Shown here: piece after piece, positions 33,946 to 41,947 of the stretch
How the letters are laid out: each line of letters begins with the position of its first letter
Position numbering within the stretch: position 1 is the stretch's first letter
Origin: Limibacillus halophilus
GTDB lineage: Bacteria; Pseudomonadota; Alphaproteobacteria; Kiloniellales; CECT-8803
Direction of reading: 5' to 3'
Assembly: GCF_014191775.1 (NCBI RefSeq)
Contig: NZ_JACHXA010000003.1
Coordinates: 1-64,000, forward strand
Length of the DNA stretch: 64,000 nucleotides
Translations under genes and position numbers: made by a program
Notes under the pieces: model-generated
What the model was told of the DNA's origin: nothing
Database searches by the model: none
The model's input: the letters and a program-made list of their open reading frames with translations, nothing else

Positions 33946-35520
33946 TTAGTCGGCCTTAGCCCCGCCTTCTTCCTTACGCTTGGCGATGAAGGCTTCGAGC
34001 TCGTCGGCGATGGCCGCATCCAATGCCGGCGGCTCGTACTCTGTGAGCAATTGCTTGTAAATCTGGTGTGCACGTTCTGTAGCGGTAAGAGCCCCTGCCT
34101 CCTCCCAGCTTTGGAAGTTCCGCCAGTCGGAGAGGATCGGACTATAGAAGGCATTCTCGTAGCGGGCCAAGGTGTGCTGCGCGCCGAAATAATGCCCGCC
34201 GGGACCCACCTCCCGCACGGCTTCCATGGCCAGGCTGTCGGCGTTCACTTCGATGGGCTGCAGGAACTCCGCCATGCCTTGCAGCATTTCAGCATCCAAA
34301 ATCACCTTCTCGAAAGAGGCCGTCAGACCGCCCTCCATCCAGCCGGCACCGTGCATCATCATATTGCCGTGTCCCATAACCGCAGCCCAGATGGACATCT
34401 GCGATTCGTAAGCCGCTTGAGCATCGACGACGTTGGCCGCGTTCACGTTCGACGACCGGTACGGCAATCCGTAACGACGCGCCAATTGCCCACCCGCCAA
34501 AGCAGCGCGCGAATATTCAGGCGTCCCGAAAGCGGGCGCGCCTGACTTCATATCCACGTTCGACGTAAACCCGCCATAAAGTACCGGTGCGCCTGGATTG
34601 ACCAGTTGAACGAAGGCGATAGCCGCCAAGGCTTCCGCATTCTGTTGAGCCAAGGCGCCGGCGATCGTGGCTGGCGCCATGGCACCGGACAAGGTGAATG
34701 GCGTGATTGCGGCCGGCTGATTCAGCTTCGCCATCTCTATCAGGCCTTCGATCATCGGCCCGTCCAGACGCAAGGGAGATGACGTGTTGACCACGGTGAA
34801 TATGGAGGGCTCGCGCAACAGCCGGTCATGGCTGATTCCCCGGCCGATCCGGGCGATCTCGATGGCATCGACGATTCTTTGGCGACCCAGCGAATAGCCG
34901 TGGAAGGCCTTGTCCGTTAGCGTCACGAAGGCCGCCACCGCATCAAGGTGACGCGTCGCAGGCGGCAGGTCCACCGGCTCCACCGGATACCCGCCAAAGA
35001 GATGAATAATGTTCAACTGCTGGCCCAAGCGCAGCAGATCACAGTAATCCTTGAAGTTACCGACCCGGCGACCGCCCGAAATATCCGAGACATTGGGAGC
35101 GCTGGCAACTTCGCAAAAGGCAATATTGTTGCCGCCGAAGGTCAGGTCATGCTTGGGGTTACGTGCATGCAACTTAAAATCCGAAGGTGCCTTTCCAACC
35201 GCCGTCTCGATCAGGCCACGGTCAAAGCGCACGCGCTCACTCCCTGGCGTCACTTCGGCACCGGCCGCCTTGAGAATTTCCAGAGCCTCCGGGTGCAGGA
35301 AATCCATGCCGATTTCCTCAAGTATCTCAAGAGACGTCTGATGTATTGCTTCCAGACCGTCCGCACTGACGACCTCGATAGGACTGTAGGGGTTGGCAAG
35401 ATTGCGCCAGGGGAGTTGCTGAAAGCCGCCACGCGCACGACTGCGTTCCAGAGTCCCTGCATCTCCGTCGGCACCACCGCGGCGGCGGCGGTTTCGGCGG
35501 CTATCCCTGTCTTGCTCCAT
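33946..35520 (-). CDS. MttB-family (trimethylamine/glycine betaine) methyltransferase, non-pyrrolysine type
   Basis: A 524-aa member of the COG5598 MttB superfamily. Family regions include LEILEEIGMDFLHPEALEIL, GTPEYSRAALAGGQLARRYG, and GHGNMMMHGAGWMEGGLTAS with EVGPGGHYFGAQHTL near the C-terminus. The frame has no in-frame TAG, so it is of the type lacking pyrrolysine, like MtgB, which transfers a methyl group from glycine betaine to a corrinoid protein. No corrinoid protein is in the window. The N-terminus carries an arginine-rich extension (RRNRRRRGGADGDAG). The ATG at 35520 has GGAGAG upstream. The neighbouring betaine transporter, BHMT and dimethylglycine dehydrogenase-like genes favour a quaternary amine substrate. 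Confidence 0.85.
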   Translation of the reverse strand: MEQDRDSRRNRRRRGGADGDAGTLERSRARGGFQQLPWRNLANPYSPIEVVSADGLEAIHQTSLEILEEIGMDFLHPEALEILKAAGAEVTPGSERVRFDRGLIETAVGKAPSDFKLHARNPKHDLTFGGNNIAFCEVASAPNVSDISGGRRVGNFKDYCDLLRLGQQLNIIHLFGGYPVEPVDLPPATRHLDAVAAFVTLTDKAFHGYSLGRQRIVDAIEIARIGRGISHDRLLREPSIFTVVNTSSPLRLDGPMIEGLIEMAKLNQPAAITPFTLSGAMAPATIAGALAQQNAEALAAIAFVQLVNPGAPVLYGGFTSNVDMKSGAPAFGTPEYSRAALAGGQLARRYGLPYRSSNVNAANVVDAQAAYESQMSIWAAVMGHGNMMMHGAGWMEGGLTASFEKVILDAEMLQGMAEFLQPIEVNADSLAMEAVREVGPGGHYFGAQHTLARYENAFYSPILSDWRNFQSWEEAGALTATERAHQIYKQLLTEYEPPALDAAIADELEAFIAKRKEEGGAKAD

Positions 35521-35584
35521 AGATACTCTCCAGCCCGGTGAATTGCCCTATGCCCCAAACTCACTCGACTGTAATCCTTGCTGG

Positions 35585-35601
35585 AAAATCTGTATAGACA
35601 A
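35585..35601 (-). promoter_or_regulatory. Putative GntR/HutC-type operator upstream of the MttB-family gene
   Basis: On the minus strand this reads TTGTCTATACAGATTTT, with the near-palindromic core TTGTCTATACAG (GT-N-TA-N-AC pattern of GntR/HutC sites). It lies 65 bp upstream of the mttB ATG. The identical 17-mer occurs at 41086-41102 between hutG and hutC, in the same orientation relative to its downstream gene. HutC encoded at 41148 is the obvious candidate binder. Confidence 0.65.
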
Positions 35602-35811
35602 CTTTGTGTCGCAATGAGTTTTTCCTGTTTTCGCGTCAGGACGACAAAAAACGACGAACGATGGGAGAACGTCTCGCCTCAGGATTGTTCTATCCGAATC
35701 ATTTCGCCTGCAGGTCTGTTGATCGGCCGCACGACCCGATCAAACCTAACTGTACCGGCAAGAGCGGCAGGAACGTCGTTTCTTGTGTCGGCAGTAAAGG
35801 GGAAGCAAAAA

Positions 35812-35913
35812 ATGAGAACGATAATTGGCTCTTTACTGATCGTTGCCGCCCTGGCGGCGGTCGCAGCGACTGCCTGGGCCGGGAACCCATGGCTCGATCA
35901 CTTCGGCCGTTAG
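35812..35913 (+). CDS. 33-aa secreted micropeptide candidate
   Basis: ATG 35812 is preceded by AAAGGGGAAGC. The product is almost entirely a signal peptide: MRTIIGSLLIVAALAAVAAT, then AWA as a signal-peptidase site, leaving a mature GNPWLDHFGR of 10 residues. A hairpin terminator follows at 35947-35987. It lies alone between mttB (divergent) and a LysE exporter (convergent). A secreted peptide, a membrane micropeptide or a decayed export gene are all possible; no homologue is recognised. Confidence 0.5.
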   Translation: MRTIIGSLLIVAALAAVAATAWAGNPWLDHFGR

Positions 35914-35946
35914 TTTGGTAGAACGATCGAAGTGAACAACAATAGC

Positions 35947-35987
35947 GTGAGGCCGCCCGTAAACGCGTCGTTTCCGCGCGGCCTCAC
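35947..35987. terminator. Hairpin terminator between micropeptide and lysE-like gene
   Basis: GTGAGGCCGC (35947-35956) pairs perfectly with GCGGCCTCAC (35978-35987); the loop has minor pairing. It sits between two convergent genes, so it may end both transcripts. A T-rich stretch follows on the minus-strand side (CGCTATTGTTGTT); the plus side lacks one. Confidence 0.65.
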
Positions 35988-36008
35988 CCCAATACAGTCA
36001 AGCTGAAC

Positions 36009-36626
36009 CTATCTCCGCTGCAACGCCAGCCAAGCGCCGCCAGCAATCAACATCGAGCCGGAAATTCGGTTGACCCAGTTCATCCGCGTGGGACGAGCCA
36101 ACCAGTGCCGAATGCGGCCGGCAGCCATGACGTACCCGCTATCGCCAAGCAACGCCACAAACCAATAGGTAACGCAGAGCAACAAAACCTGGGGCCCTGC
36201 CGCTGCTGTGGGATCGACAAACTGCGGCAGAAAAACCGCCAGGAAGGCGAGCGATTTCGGATTGGTGAGGGAGATGATACAGCCCTCTGCAAACACGTGA
36301 GTGAAAGGCTTACGCCGTTCCGCCGACGCCGCCGACAGGTTAGATGCTTCCCGCCAACGTTGGACCCCCATCCAAATGAGATAAGCCGCGCCGATCCAGC
36401 GGACCCAGTCGAACCACTCGGCCATGAAGGCAATCAAGGTCGCCAATCCGAAGCCCACCAGCAGCAACTGCATTGCGTTGCCTGCCTGTGTCCCGGCAAT
36501 GCTACATAACCCGTAAGCTGGCCCATGCCGCAACGAATTAGCGACAACCAGCGAAACAACAGGACCCGGAAGTAGAATGAGTAAAGTCGTCGCTACCACA
36601 AAAGATAAATAAAGTTCCCAAGACAT
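36009..36626 (-). CDS. LysE/RhtB-family amino-acid exporter
   Basis: A 205-aa inner-membrane protein with about six hydrophobic segments. The N-terminus FVVATTLLILLPGPVVSLVV contains the LPGP motif of LysE/RhtB transporters, followed by GLCSIAGTQAGNAMQLLLVG. LTNPKSLAFLAVFLPQFV is another family signature. The family exports amino acids or homoserine-like metabolites; the cargo here is unknown. It is third in a minus-strand run hutF - methyltransferase - lysE with gaps of about 60 bp, so export of excess glutamate-family amino acids or an N-methylated compound is conceivable. GAGGAGCC lies before the ATG. Confidence 0.88.
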   Translation of the reverse strand: MSWELYLSFVVATTLLILLPGPVVSLVVANSLRHGPAYGLCSIAGTQAGNAMQLLLVGFGLATLIAFMAEWFDWVRWIGAAYLIWMGVQRWREASNLSAASAERRKPFTHVFAEGCIISLTNPKSLAFLAVFLPQFVDPTAAAGPQVLLLCVTYWFVALLGDSGYVMAAGRIRHWLARPTRMNWVNRISGSMLIAGGAWLALQRR

Positions 36627-36688
36627 GACATGGGCTCCTCAACCTGCCGACAGCATTTTTTACGCTTTTACCTTTCGAAGCGGAAGCC

Positions 36689-37480
36689 TCAAGCTTTGCG
36701 CCGCGCAATTATCGCAGGTTGATAGAATTGACTCTCGGATTTTTCAAGCCAAGAAACAGCCTGAAAACCAGCCACAGTCAGCGCGCGCTCCAACTCTTCG
36801 CGGCGCAAAGCATGATAATGAGACGTGAACGACAGTGTTTCCTGCAACAAGCCACGCTCGATGATCAGATACTGAGTCAGCGCATAGCCATCGCCTTTCT
36901 TGTCCCAGTCCCAGACCTGAAAAAGGATACGCCGACCGCCCTCGTCCTCTTCATAAACGCGCGGTTTGGTGGCGCGCGGTCTCTCGACGACAAGTCGATC
37001 ATAATCACGCAGGGTCGCAATAAAAATACCGCCCGGCGCAAGCACTGACGCAACCTCGTGTAAGGCCGTTTCCAGGTCTTCGCGGGTTTCAAGGTGCGGT
37101 AACGCATTATCGGCCGCCAGCACCACATCGAACGGTCCGGGCAGATAGCCAGAAAGACTGCGTAAATCGGCGACGCCGAACTTTGCGTCTATTCCCCAAG
37201 CATCGGCTTCGCGACGGGCCCGCATGATGGAACCCGGCGAAAGGTCGGTCCCGCGCACTTGATGCCCCTCAAGCGCCAAGCCCAGCGCCTGCGTGCCAAT
37301 GCCACAGGCCGCATCGAGAACCCGCTTCGGCCCCTCGCCCAGTTCTTTTTCTATCAGCTTCGAGAACAGTCGGCCCTGGTTGCGCACGGCAGCCGACCAA
37401 TCCGCGAACAGCAGATGGTAGTGCGCTGCAAGGTCGTCATAGAACCGCTCAACATTGGGCAGAGGCTGTAGTTGTGTCAT
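36689..37480 (-). CDS. SAM-dependent class I methyltransferase
   Basis: A 263-aa protein. Motif I is VLDAACGIGTQALGLALEGH (about 53-72), with the acidic loop RGTDLSPGSI and the motif FDVVLAADNALPHL following. The N-terminal FYDDLAAHYHLLFADWSAAV resembles the glycine/sarcosine N-methyltransferase group, which would fit the surrounding methylamine genes, but this is not proven. It lies between hutF and a LysE-type exporter in the same orientation. A role in small-molecule N-methylation is inferred. Confidence 0.8.
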   Translation of the reverse strand: MTQLQPLPNVERFYDDLAAHYHLLFADWSAAVRNQGRLFSKLIEKELGEGPKRVLDAACGIGTQALGLALEGHQVRGTDLSPGSIMRARREADAWGIDAKFGVADLRSLSGYLPGPFDVVLAADNALPHLETREDLETALHEVASVLAPGGIFIATLRDYDRLVVERPRATKPRVYEEDEGGRRILFQVWDWDKKGDGYALTQYLIIERGLLQETLSFTSHYHALRREELERALTVAGFQAVSWLEKSESQFYQPAIIARRKA

Positions 37481-37538
37481 ACAGCCATGGCTAACGCGTC
37501 TGCCGGCAGGTTGTCCAGTCCGCTGGAGACACCGGCGG

Positions 37539-38921
37539 TCACATCTGCGCCATGAGGGCGCCCATGGCCGCCTTGTAGTCAGCGAAGATCGCTTCTTCCT
37601 TTTCGTGCCGCCGCTCGCGCACGACCCAGCGGCCGCCGACCATTACGTCACGGACGGGATTCTCATTGCCCGCGAAGACCATAGCGTCGAGCAGTGCCAT
37701 TCCGGCCTTTCCCCATAACGTTGGCGTTTCCGGGTCTATCACCAGGAAATCGGCACGTGCGCCTACTGCAAGTCGGCCGATCGGCCGCCCCAATGCTTGC
37801 GCACCACCGTCTAGGGCGCCCAGGAACAGTCCTGCCCCAACATTCGGGCGATTGGCCGCGACCAGCAAATTCCGGCGCATATGACCGAGCCGCTGGCCAT
37901 ACTCCAACCAGCGCAGCTCTTCCCAAGGACTTACGGAGATGTGGCTATCCGAGCCGAGCCCAAACCGTCCACCCTCCTCCAGGTAAGTGATTGCCGGGAA
38001 CAGACCGTCCCCCAGGTTTGCCTCGGTTGTGGGGCAGAGCCCGGCAACAGCACCACTATCCGCCAATCCGGTTGTTTCCTCGGCGGTCATATGGGTTGCA
38101 TGGACCAAACACCAGCGGGGATCGAGAGGTTGATTTTCCAACAGCCAAGCCACGGGACGCTTGCCGGACCAAGCCAGGCAAGCCTCGACCTCGGCGGTCT
38201 GTTCGGCCACGTGGATATGGATCGGCGCAGTGGCGTCGAGGCTGTCCAGAGCGGTGCGTACGGCGTTCAACCCCTCCGGCGTCACGGCCCGCAGTGAATG
38301 CGGCGCGACGCCTAAACGCCGGTCATTGCGCCCGGAAAAGGCCGGTGCCAAGGCTTGCAGCAACGCACCAAAACTCTCGGCATCATGGAGAAAGCGACGC
38401 TGTCCAGCGGTCGCCGGCTTACCACCGAAATCGCTGTGCGCGTAAAACACTGGCAAAAGCGTCATACCAATTCCGGCACGGTCTGCAGCCGCCATGACCC
38501 GGTGAGCATTCTCCGCCGGGGTTGCGTATTTCTTGCCCTTCGGATCGTGGTGCAAATAGTGAAACTCGCCAACCGCCGTATAACCCGCCTTGAGCATCTC
38601 GACGTATAGCTGTCCGGCGATGGCCTCCACCTGGCGCGGCGTCATGTGAGTCACGAATCCGTACATGACCTGACGCCAACTCCAAAAGGAGTCCTTCGGA
38701 TCCCCGCGGCTTTCCGCCAACCCGGCCATGGCGCGCTGAAAGGCATGCGAGTGAAGGTTGGGCATACCCGGCACGACGGGGCCGCCCATGACCTCGCAGT
38801 CCTTAGTGCTTCCACCCGGCGTGACCGCTGTCAGTGTGCCCGTATCATCCACTTCAAGAACCACATCCTCGACCCAACCTTTGGGCAAGAGCGCGCTCGG
38901 GGCGAATAACTTAGCAGGCAT
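37539..38921 (-). CDS. hutF: Formimidoylglutamate deiminase HutF
   Basis: A 460-aa amidohydrolase from ATG 38921 (AGGAAGG upstream; an earlier in-frame start at 38945 is less likely). Metal and active-site motifs are NLHSHAFQRAMAGL, the HVAEQTAEVEACLAW histidine/glutamate region, LVHATHM and GLGSDSHISVSPWEELR. HutF converts N-formimino-L-glutamate to N-formyl-L-glutamate and ammonia, the first step of the five-step histidine route. hutG, needed next, lies nearby, so the pair is consistent. It is divergent from hutI and probably cotranscribed with the methyltransferase and lysE-like genes downstream. Confidence 0.93.
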   Translation of the reverse strand: MPAKLFAPSALLPKGWVEDVVLEVDDTGTLTAVTPGGSTKDCEVMGGPVVPGMPNLHSHAFQRAMAGLAESRGDPKDSFWSWRQVMYGFVTHMTPRQVEAIAGQLYVEMLKAGYTAVGEFHYLHHDPKGKKYATPAENAHRVMAAADRAGIGMTLLPVFYAHSDFGGKPATAGQRRFLHDAESFGALLQALAPAFSGRNDRRLGVAPHSLRAVTPEGLNAVRTALDSLDATAPIHIHVAEQTAEVEACLAWSGKRPVAWLLENQPLDPRWCLVHATHMTAEETTGLADSGAVAGLCPTTEANLGDGLFPAITYLEEGGRFGLGSDSHISVSPWEELRWLEYGQRLGHMRRNLLVAANRPNVGAGLFLGALDGGAQALGRPIGRLAVGARADFLVIDPETPTLWGKAGMALLDAMVFAGNENPVRDVMVGGRWVVRERRHEKEEAIFADYKAAMGALMAQM

Positions 38922-39027
38922 GCCTTCCTGTCCCTCTGCTTGCACGTTCCGATTGTTGCGGCCACTCTAGGGAGCAGGACGGGCGCTGACAAGAATAGCT
39001 GCCAGAACAACAACAAACGGATCGACT

Positions 39028-40239
39028 ATGTGGGATCAACTGCTCATCAACGCCCGACTCGCGACAATGGTCGGCGCCGCTCCCTACGGGGCGATCGACC
39101 AGGGGTGCCTGGCGATAGCGGAAGGTAAAATCGCCTGGTGCGGCGAGCGCGGCGATCTGCCCGGTGCGCCAGACAGTCTGGCGCGGGAAGTCACGGACCT
39201 TGATGGCCGTTGGATCACTCCCGGTCTAGTCGATTGCCATACTCATCTGGTCTATGGCGGCGATCGGGCCGGTGAGTTCGAACAGCGTCTGGAAGGCGCA
39301 AGCTACGCAGAGATATCTCGCGCAGGTGGCGGCATCCGAGCAACCGTCACAGCAACTCGTGACGCCAGCGAAGAAGAACTTTTCAAGCAGTCACGACCCA
39401 GGATGGCCGCCTTGGTGGCCGAGGGCGCCACGACGATTGAAATCAAAAGCGGTTATGGATTGGCGTTGGATCAAGAACTCAAACAGCTGCGGGTCGCCCG
39501 TTGGCTGGGTGAGTTTGGTGAAATCGGAGTCCGCACGACATTCTTGGGTGCCCATTCCCTGCCCCCCGATTGGGAGGGATCGAGCGACGATTACATCGCC
39601 GCCATCATCGCCATGCTGCCGCATGTCAAGGAAAGCGGCCTTGCCGATGCGGTCGATGCATTCTGCGAAACAATCGCGTTCTCGCCCGAACAGACCGAGA
39701 AGGTTTTCGCCGCCGCTCGCGCGCTCGGTTTGCCGGTCAAACTGCATGCCGATCAGTTATCCGATTTGGGCGGCGCAGCGCTTGCCGCTCGCTACCAAGC
39801 GCTTTCCGCAGACCACTTGGAGTTTACCAGCCGCGAAGGTGTTGAGGCTATGGCCGCCGCAGGAACCGTGGCTGTCCTGCTGCCTGGCGCGTTCTATACA
39901 CTGCGGGAAACACAGCAGCCCCCGTTGGCCGACCTGCGCGACACAGGCACGGCGATCGCCTTGGCGAGCGACTGCAATCCGGGCTCGTCGCCTCTCACAT
40001 CCCTGCTGCTGACGATGAACATGGCCTGCACGCTGTTTCGCATGACACCGGAAGAAGCCCTAAGAGGCGTCACGATCAACGGCGCCAAGGCACTGGGTCT
40101 GCAAGACCAAATCGGCAGCCTAGAGGTCGGTAAACGCGCCGATCTGGCGATCTGGGAAATCGAACGCCCGGCCGCACTCTGCTATCGCATCGGCTTCAAT
40201 CCGCTTGCCTTCAGCATGAAGGATGGCCGCACGCTGTAA
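39028..40239 (+). CDS. hutI: Imidazolonepropionase HutI
   Basis: A 403-aa amidohydrolase that hydrolyses 4-imidazolone-5-propanoate to N-formimino-L-glutamate. It has [20 protein letters not shown] (metal-binding HxH and substrate loop), EIKSGYGL, the metal histidine in [16 protein letters not shown] and the aspartate in [13 protein letters not shown]. Length is normal for HutI. It is divergent from hutF (106-bp gap) and ends 4 bp from the convergent hutG stop. Confidence 0.96.
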   Translation: MWDQLLINARLATMVGAAPYGAIDQGCLAIAEGKIAWCGERGDLPGAPDSLAREVTDLDGRWITPGLVDCHTHLVYGGDRAGEFEQRLEGASYAEISRAGGGIRATVTATRDASEEELFKQSRPRMAALVAEGATTIEIKSGYGLALDQELKQLRVARWLGEFGEIGVRTTFLGAHSLPPDWEGSSDDYIAAIIAMLPHVKESGLADAVDAFCETIAFSPEQTEKVFAAARALGLPVKLHADQLSDLGGAALAARYQALSADHLEFTSREGVEAMAAAGTVAVLLPGAFYTLRETQQPPLADLRDTGTAIALASDCNPGSSPLTSLLLTMNMACTLFRMTPEEALRGVTINGAKALGLQDQIGSLEVGKRADLAIWEIERPAALCYRIGFNPLAFSMKDGRTL

Positions 40240-40243
40240 CCGG

Positions 40244-41050
40244 TTACTTTTCTATCCACTCAAGCGCACGATCCAGCAGGCTGGCGATGACCGGTTTAAT
40301 TCCTGCCGCCTTTTCGTCCAGGAAACTGAAGGGGGCGGCCTCATCCATGTAGGTTGCCTGGGAAAGCTCCAGTTGGATCGCATGAATCTCACCGGCAGGG
40401 TTGCCATAGCCCCGTGTGATCGCGCCTCCCTTGAAGCGACCATTGGCAACCCAACTGTGACCGCTTTCCCGGCATTGGTCTTCCGCCTCTGCCGTCATCG
40501 CCTCCAGCAATTCGCTATCTGCCGAGGCCCCGCCCGCGGTCCCAAAATTGAGATCAGGCAGGCGCCCCTCAAAGAAGCGTGGCACTTCGCTTCGGATCGA
40601 ATGGGCATCCCATAGCAGTACCTTGTGATGTCGTTTCCGTAGCCGCTCTAGCTCCTCGGCAAGCTTGTCATGGTAAGGTTTCCAATACAGCGCGATACGC
40701 GCCGCCACTTCACGCGCATCGGGCTCTTCTCCAGGCCGGTAGATCGCTTCACGGTCAAACGTGGTAAGGGGGCAGATCTCAGTGTTGTCCGCCCCGCCGT
40801 AAAGCGCCCTACCATCCGAACGCCGGTTCAAATCGACGACATAGCGGGATTTACGGGCGACCAAAAGCGACGCACCCTTGTCCCGGGCGGCTTCATAGAG
40901 ACGCGGCACATGCCAGTCGGTATCAGCAATCAGCCTTCCAGCTTCCGTGAAGCGCTCGCTGATCTCGTTGGGTACCTCCGTACCGGCGTGGGGCACTGAT
41001 ATCAGAAGCGGCCGATCGCCCGCATGAAAATCAAAAAGCGCCTGCGTCAT
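40244..41050 (-). CDS. hutG: N-formylglutamate amidohydrolase HutG
   Basis: A 268-aa member of the N-formylglutamate deformylase family. The ATG at 41050 has AGGAAGG about 8 nt upstream; a TTG at 41056 is less likely. Conserved segments are ISVPHAGTEVPNEI, ADTDWHVPRLYEAA, SRYVVDLNR and LWDAHSIRSEVPRFF, with IQLELSQATYMDE near the C-terminus. It hydrolyses N-formyl-L-glutamate to glutamate and formate, completing the HutF branch. It is divergent from hutC, with the shared operator between them. Confidence 0.93.
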   Translation of the reverse strand: MTQALFDFHAGDRPLLISVPHAGTEVPNEISERFTEAGRLIADTDWHVPRLYEAARDKGASLLVARKSRYVVDLNRRSDGRALYGGADNTEICPLTTFDREAIYRPGEEPDAREVAARIALYWKPYHDKLAEELERLRKRHHKVLLWDAHSIRSEVPRFFEGRLPDLNFGTAGGASADSELLEAMTAEAEDQCRESGHSWVANGRFKGGAITRGYGNPAGEIHAIQLELSQATYMDEAAPFSFLDEKAAGIKPVIASLLDRALEWIEK

Positions 41051-41085
41051 AAACAATACCTTCCTGCTGGTCAGTCACGATAAAC

Positions 41086-41102
41086 TTGTCTATACAGATT
41101 TT
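41086..41102 (+). promoter_or_regulatory. Putative HutC operator between hutG and hutC
   Basis: TTGTCTATACAGATTTT contains the near-palindrome TTGTCTATACAG (GT-N-TA-N-AC, GntR/HutC class). It lies 35 bp from the hutG ATG and 45 bp from the hutC GTG, well placed to control both. An identical 17-mer is upstream of the MttB-family gene at 35585-35601. HutC normally responds to urocanate; the effector here is inferred. Confidence 0.68.
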
Positions 41103-41147
41103 AATGACTCATTGAAAAGATAGCCGTAATGGGAAAAGGTCGCCGCA

Positions 41148-41885
41148 GTGGCTAAGAAAGGCAAGCGTCAAAGCAATGATACGGACCCGCCGCTTTACCG
41201 GCGCGTAAAGGAGTACATTGCCGAACGCATCCTCGACGCCAGCTGGGCTGTCGGCACGCGTATCCCCTCCGAGAATGACCTGACCGAGCAGTTTTCCGTC
41301 AGCCGCATGACGGTCAACCGGGCACTCCGCGAATTGACCGACGAAGGTCTGCTACATCGTATTAAGGGCGCGGGGACCTACGTGGCGGAACCGAAGCCGC
41401 AATCCGCGCTTTTGGAAATCCGAAATCTGCGCGAGGAGATCATCGAGCGCGGTCATAAATACTCCTGCGAAGTCCTTATTATGGAGACAGTAATGGCTGA
41501 CCGCCAAACTGCGCGAGCGCTCGACTTGGCGGAAGGCAGCACCGTCTTTCATTCTCTTGTTCTGCAGATGGAGGACGATGTCCCCGTCGAACTGGAGGAC
41601 CGCCATGTGAATCCGGCCTTCGCCCCGGACTACTTCGTGCAGGACTTCACCCGGATCACGACTTTCGAGTACCTCGACGCCCTCGGCCCCATGACCAAGG
41701 CAGAACGTTCCGTCGATGCCGTGCTGCCCGACCGGCGCCAACAGAAGCATCTCCGGATAGGCCCAAGAGAACCTTGCTTGTTGGTCAAGAGAAGAACCTG
41801 GTGCGGTGATTTGGTGGTAGGGCGTACCAGCAGCTTGCTGCCCGGAAGCCGTTACCGGCTTTTCGGTGTCCAGACCTATAGTTAG
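41148..41885 (+). CDS. hutC: HutC-type GntR-family regulator
   Basis: A 245-aa protein from GTG 41148. The N-terminal winged helix (LYRRVKEYIAERILDASWAV, then LTEQFSVSRMTVNRALREL) is the GntR DNA-binding domain. The C-terminal UTRA domain contains TFEYLDALGPMTKAERSVDA, then EPCLLVKRRTW and LLPGSRYRLFGVQ, the usual HutC end. HutC represses histidine-utilisation genes and is released by urocanate. It is followed 62 bp later by the dimethylglycine dehydrogenase-like gene, so its operon may include methylamine genes. The operator candidate lies just upstream. Confidence 0.9.
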   Translation: MAKKGKRQSNDTDPPLYRRVKEYIAERILDASWAVGTRIPSENDLTEQFSVSRMTVNRALRELTDEGLLHRIKGAGTYVAEPKPQSALLEIRNLREEIIERGHKYSCEVLIMETVMADRQTARALDLAEGSTVFHSLVLQMEDDVPVELEDRHVNPAFAPDYFVQDFTRITTFEYLDALGPMTKAERSVDAVLPDRRQQKHLRIGPREPCLLVKRRTWCGDLVVGRTSSLLPGSRYRLFGVQTYS

Positions 41886-41947
41886 AAGCAGATCGATAGG
41901 CCCGTGAATTAAAGTTATGTGTCAGTTTAAAGAAGGTATGTAACTAT

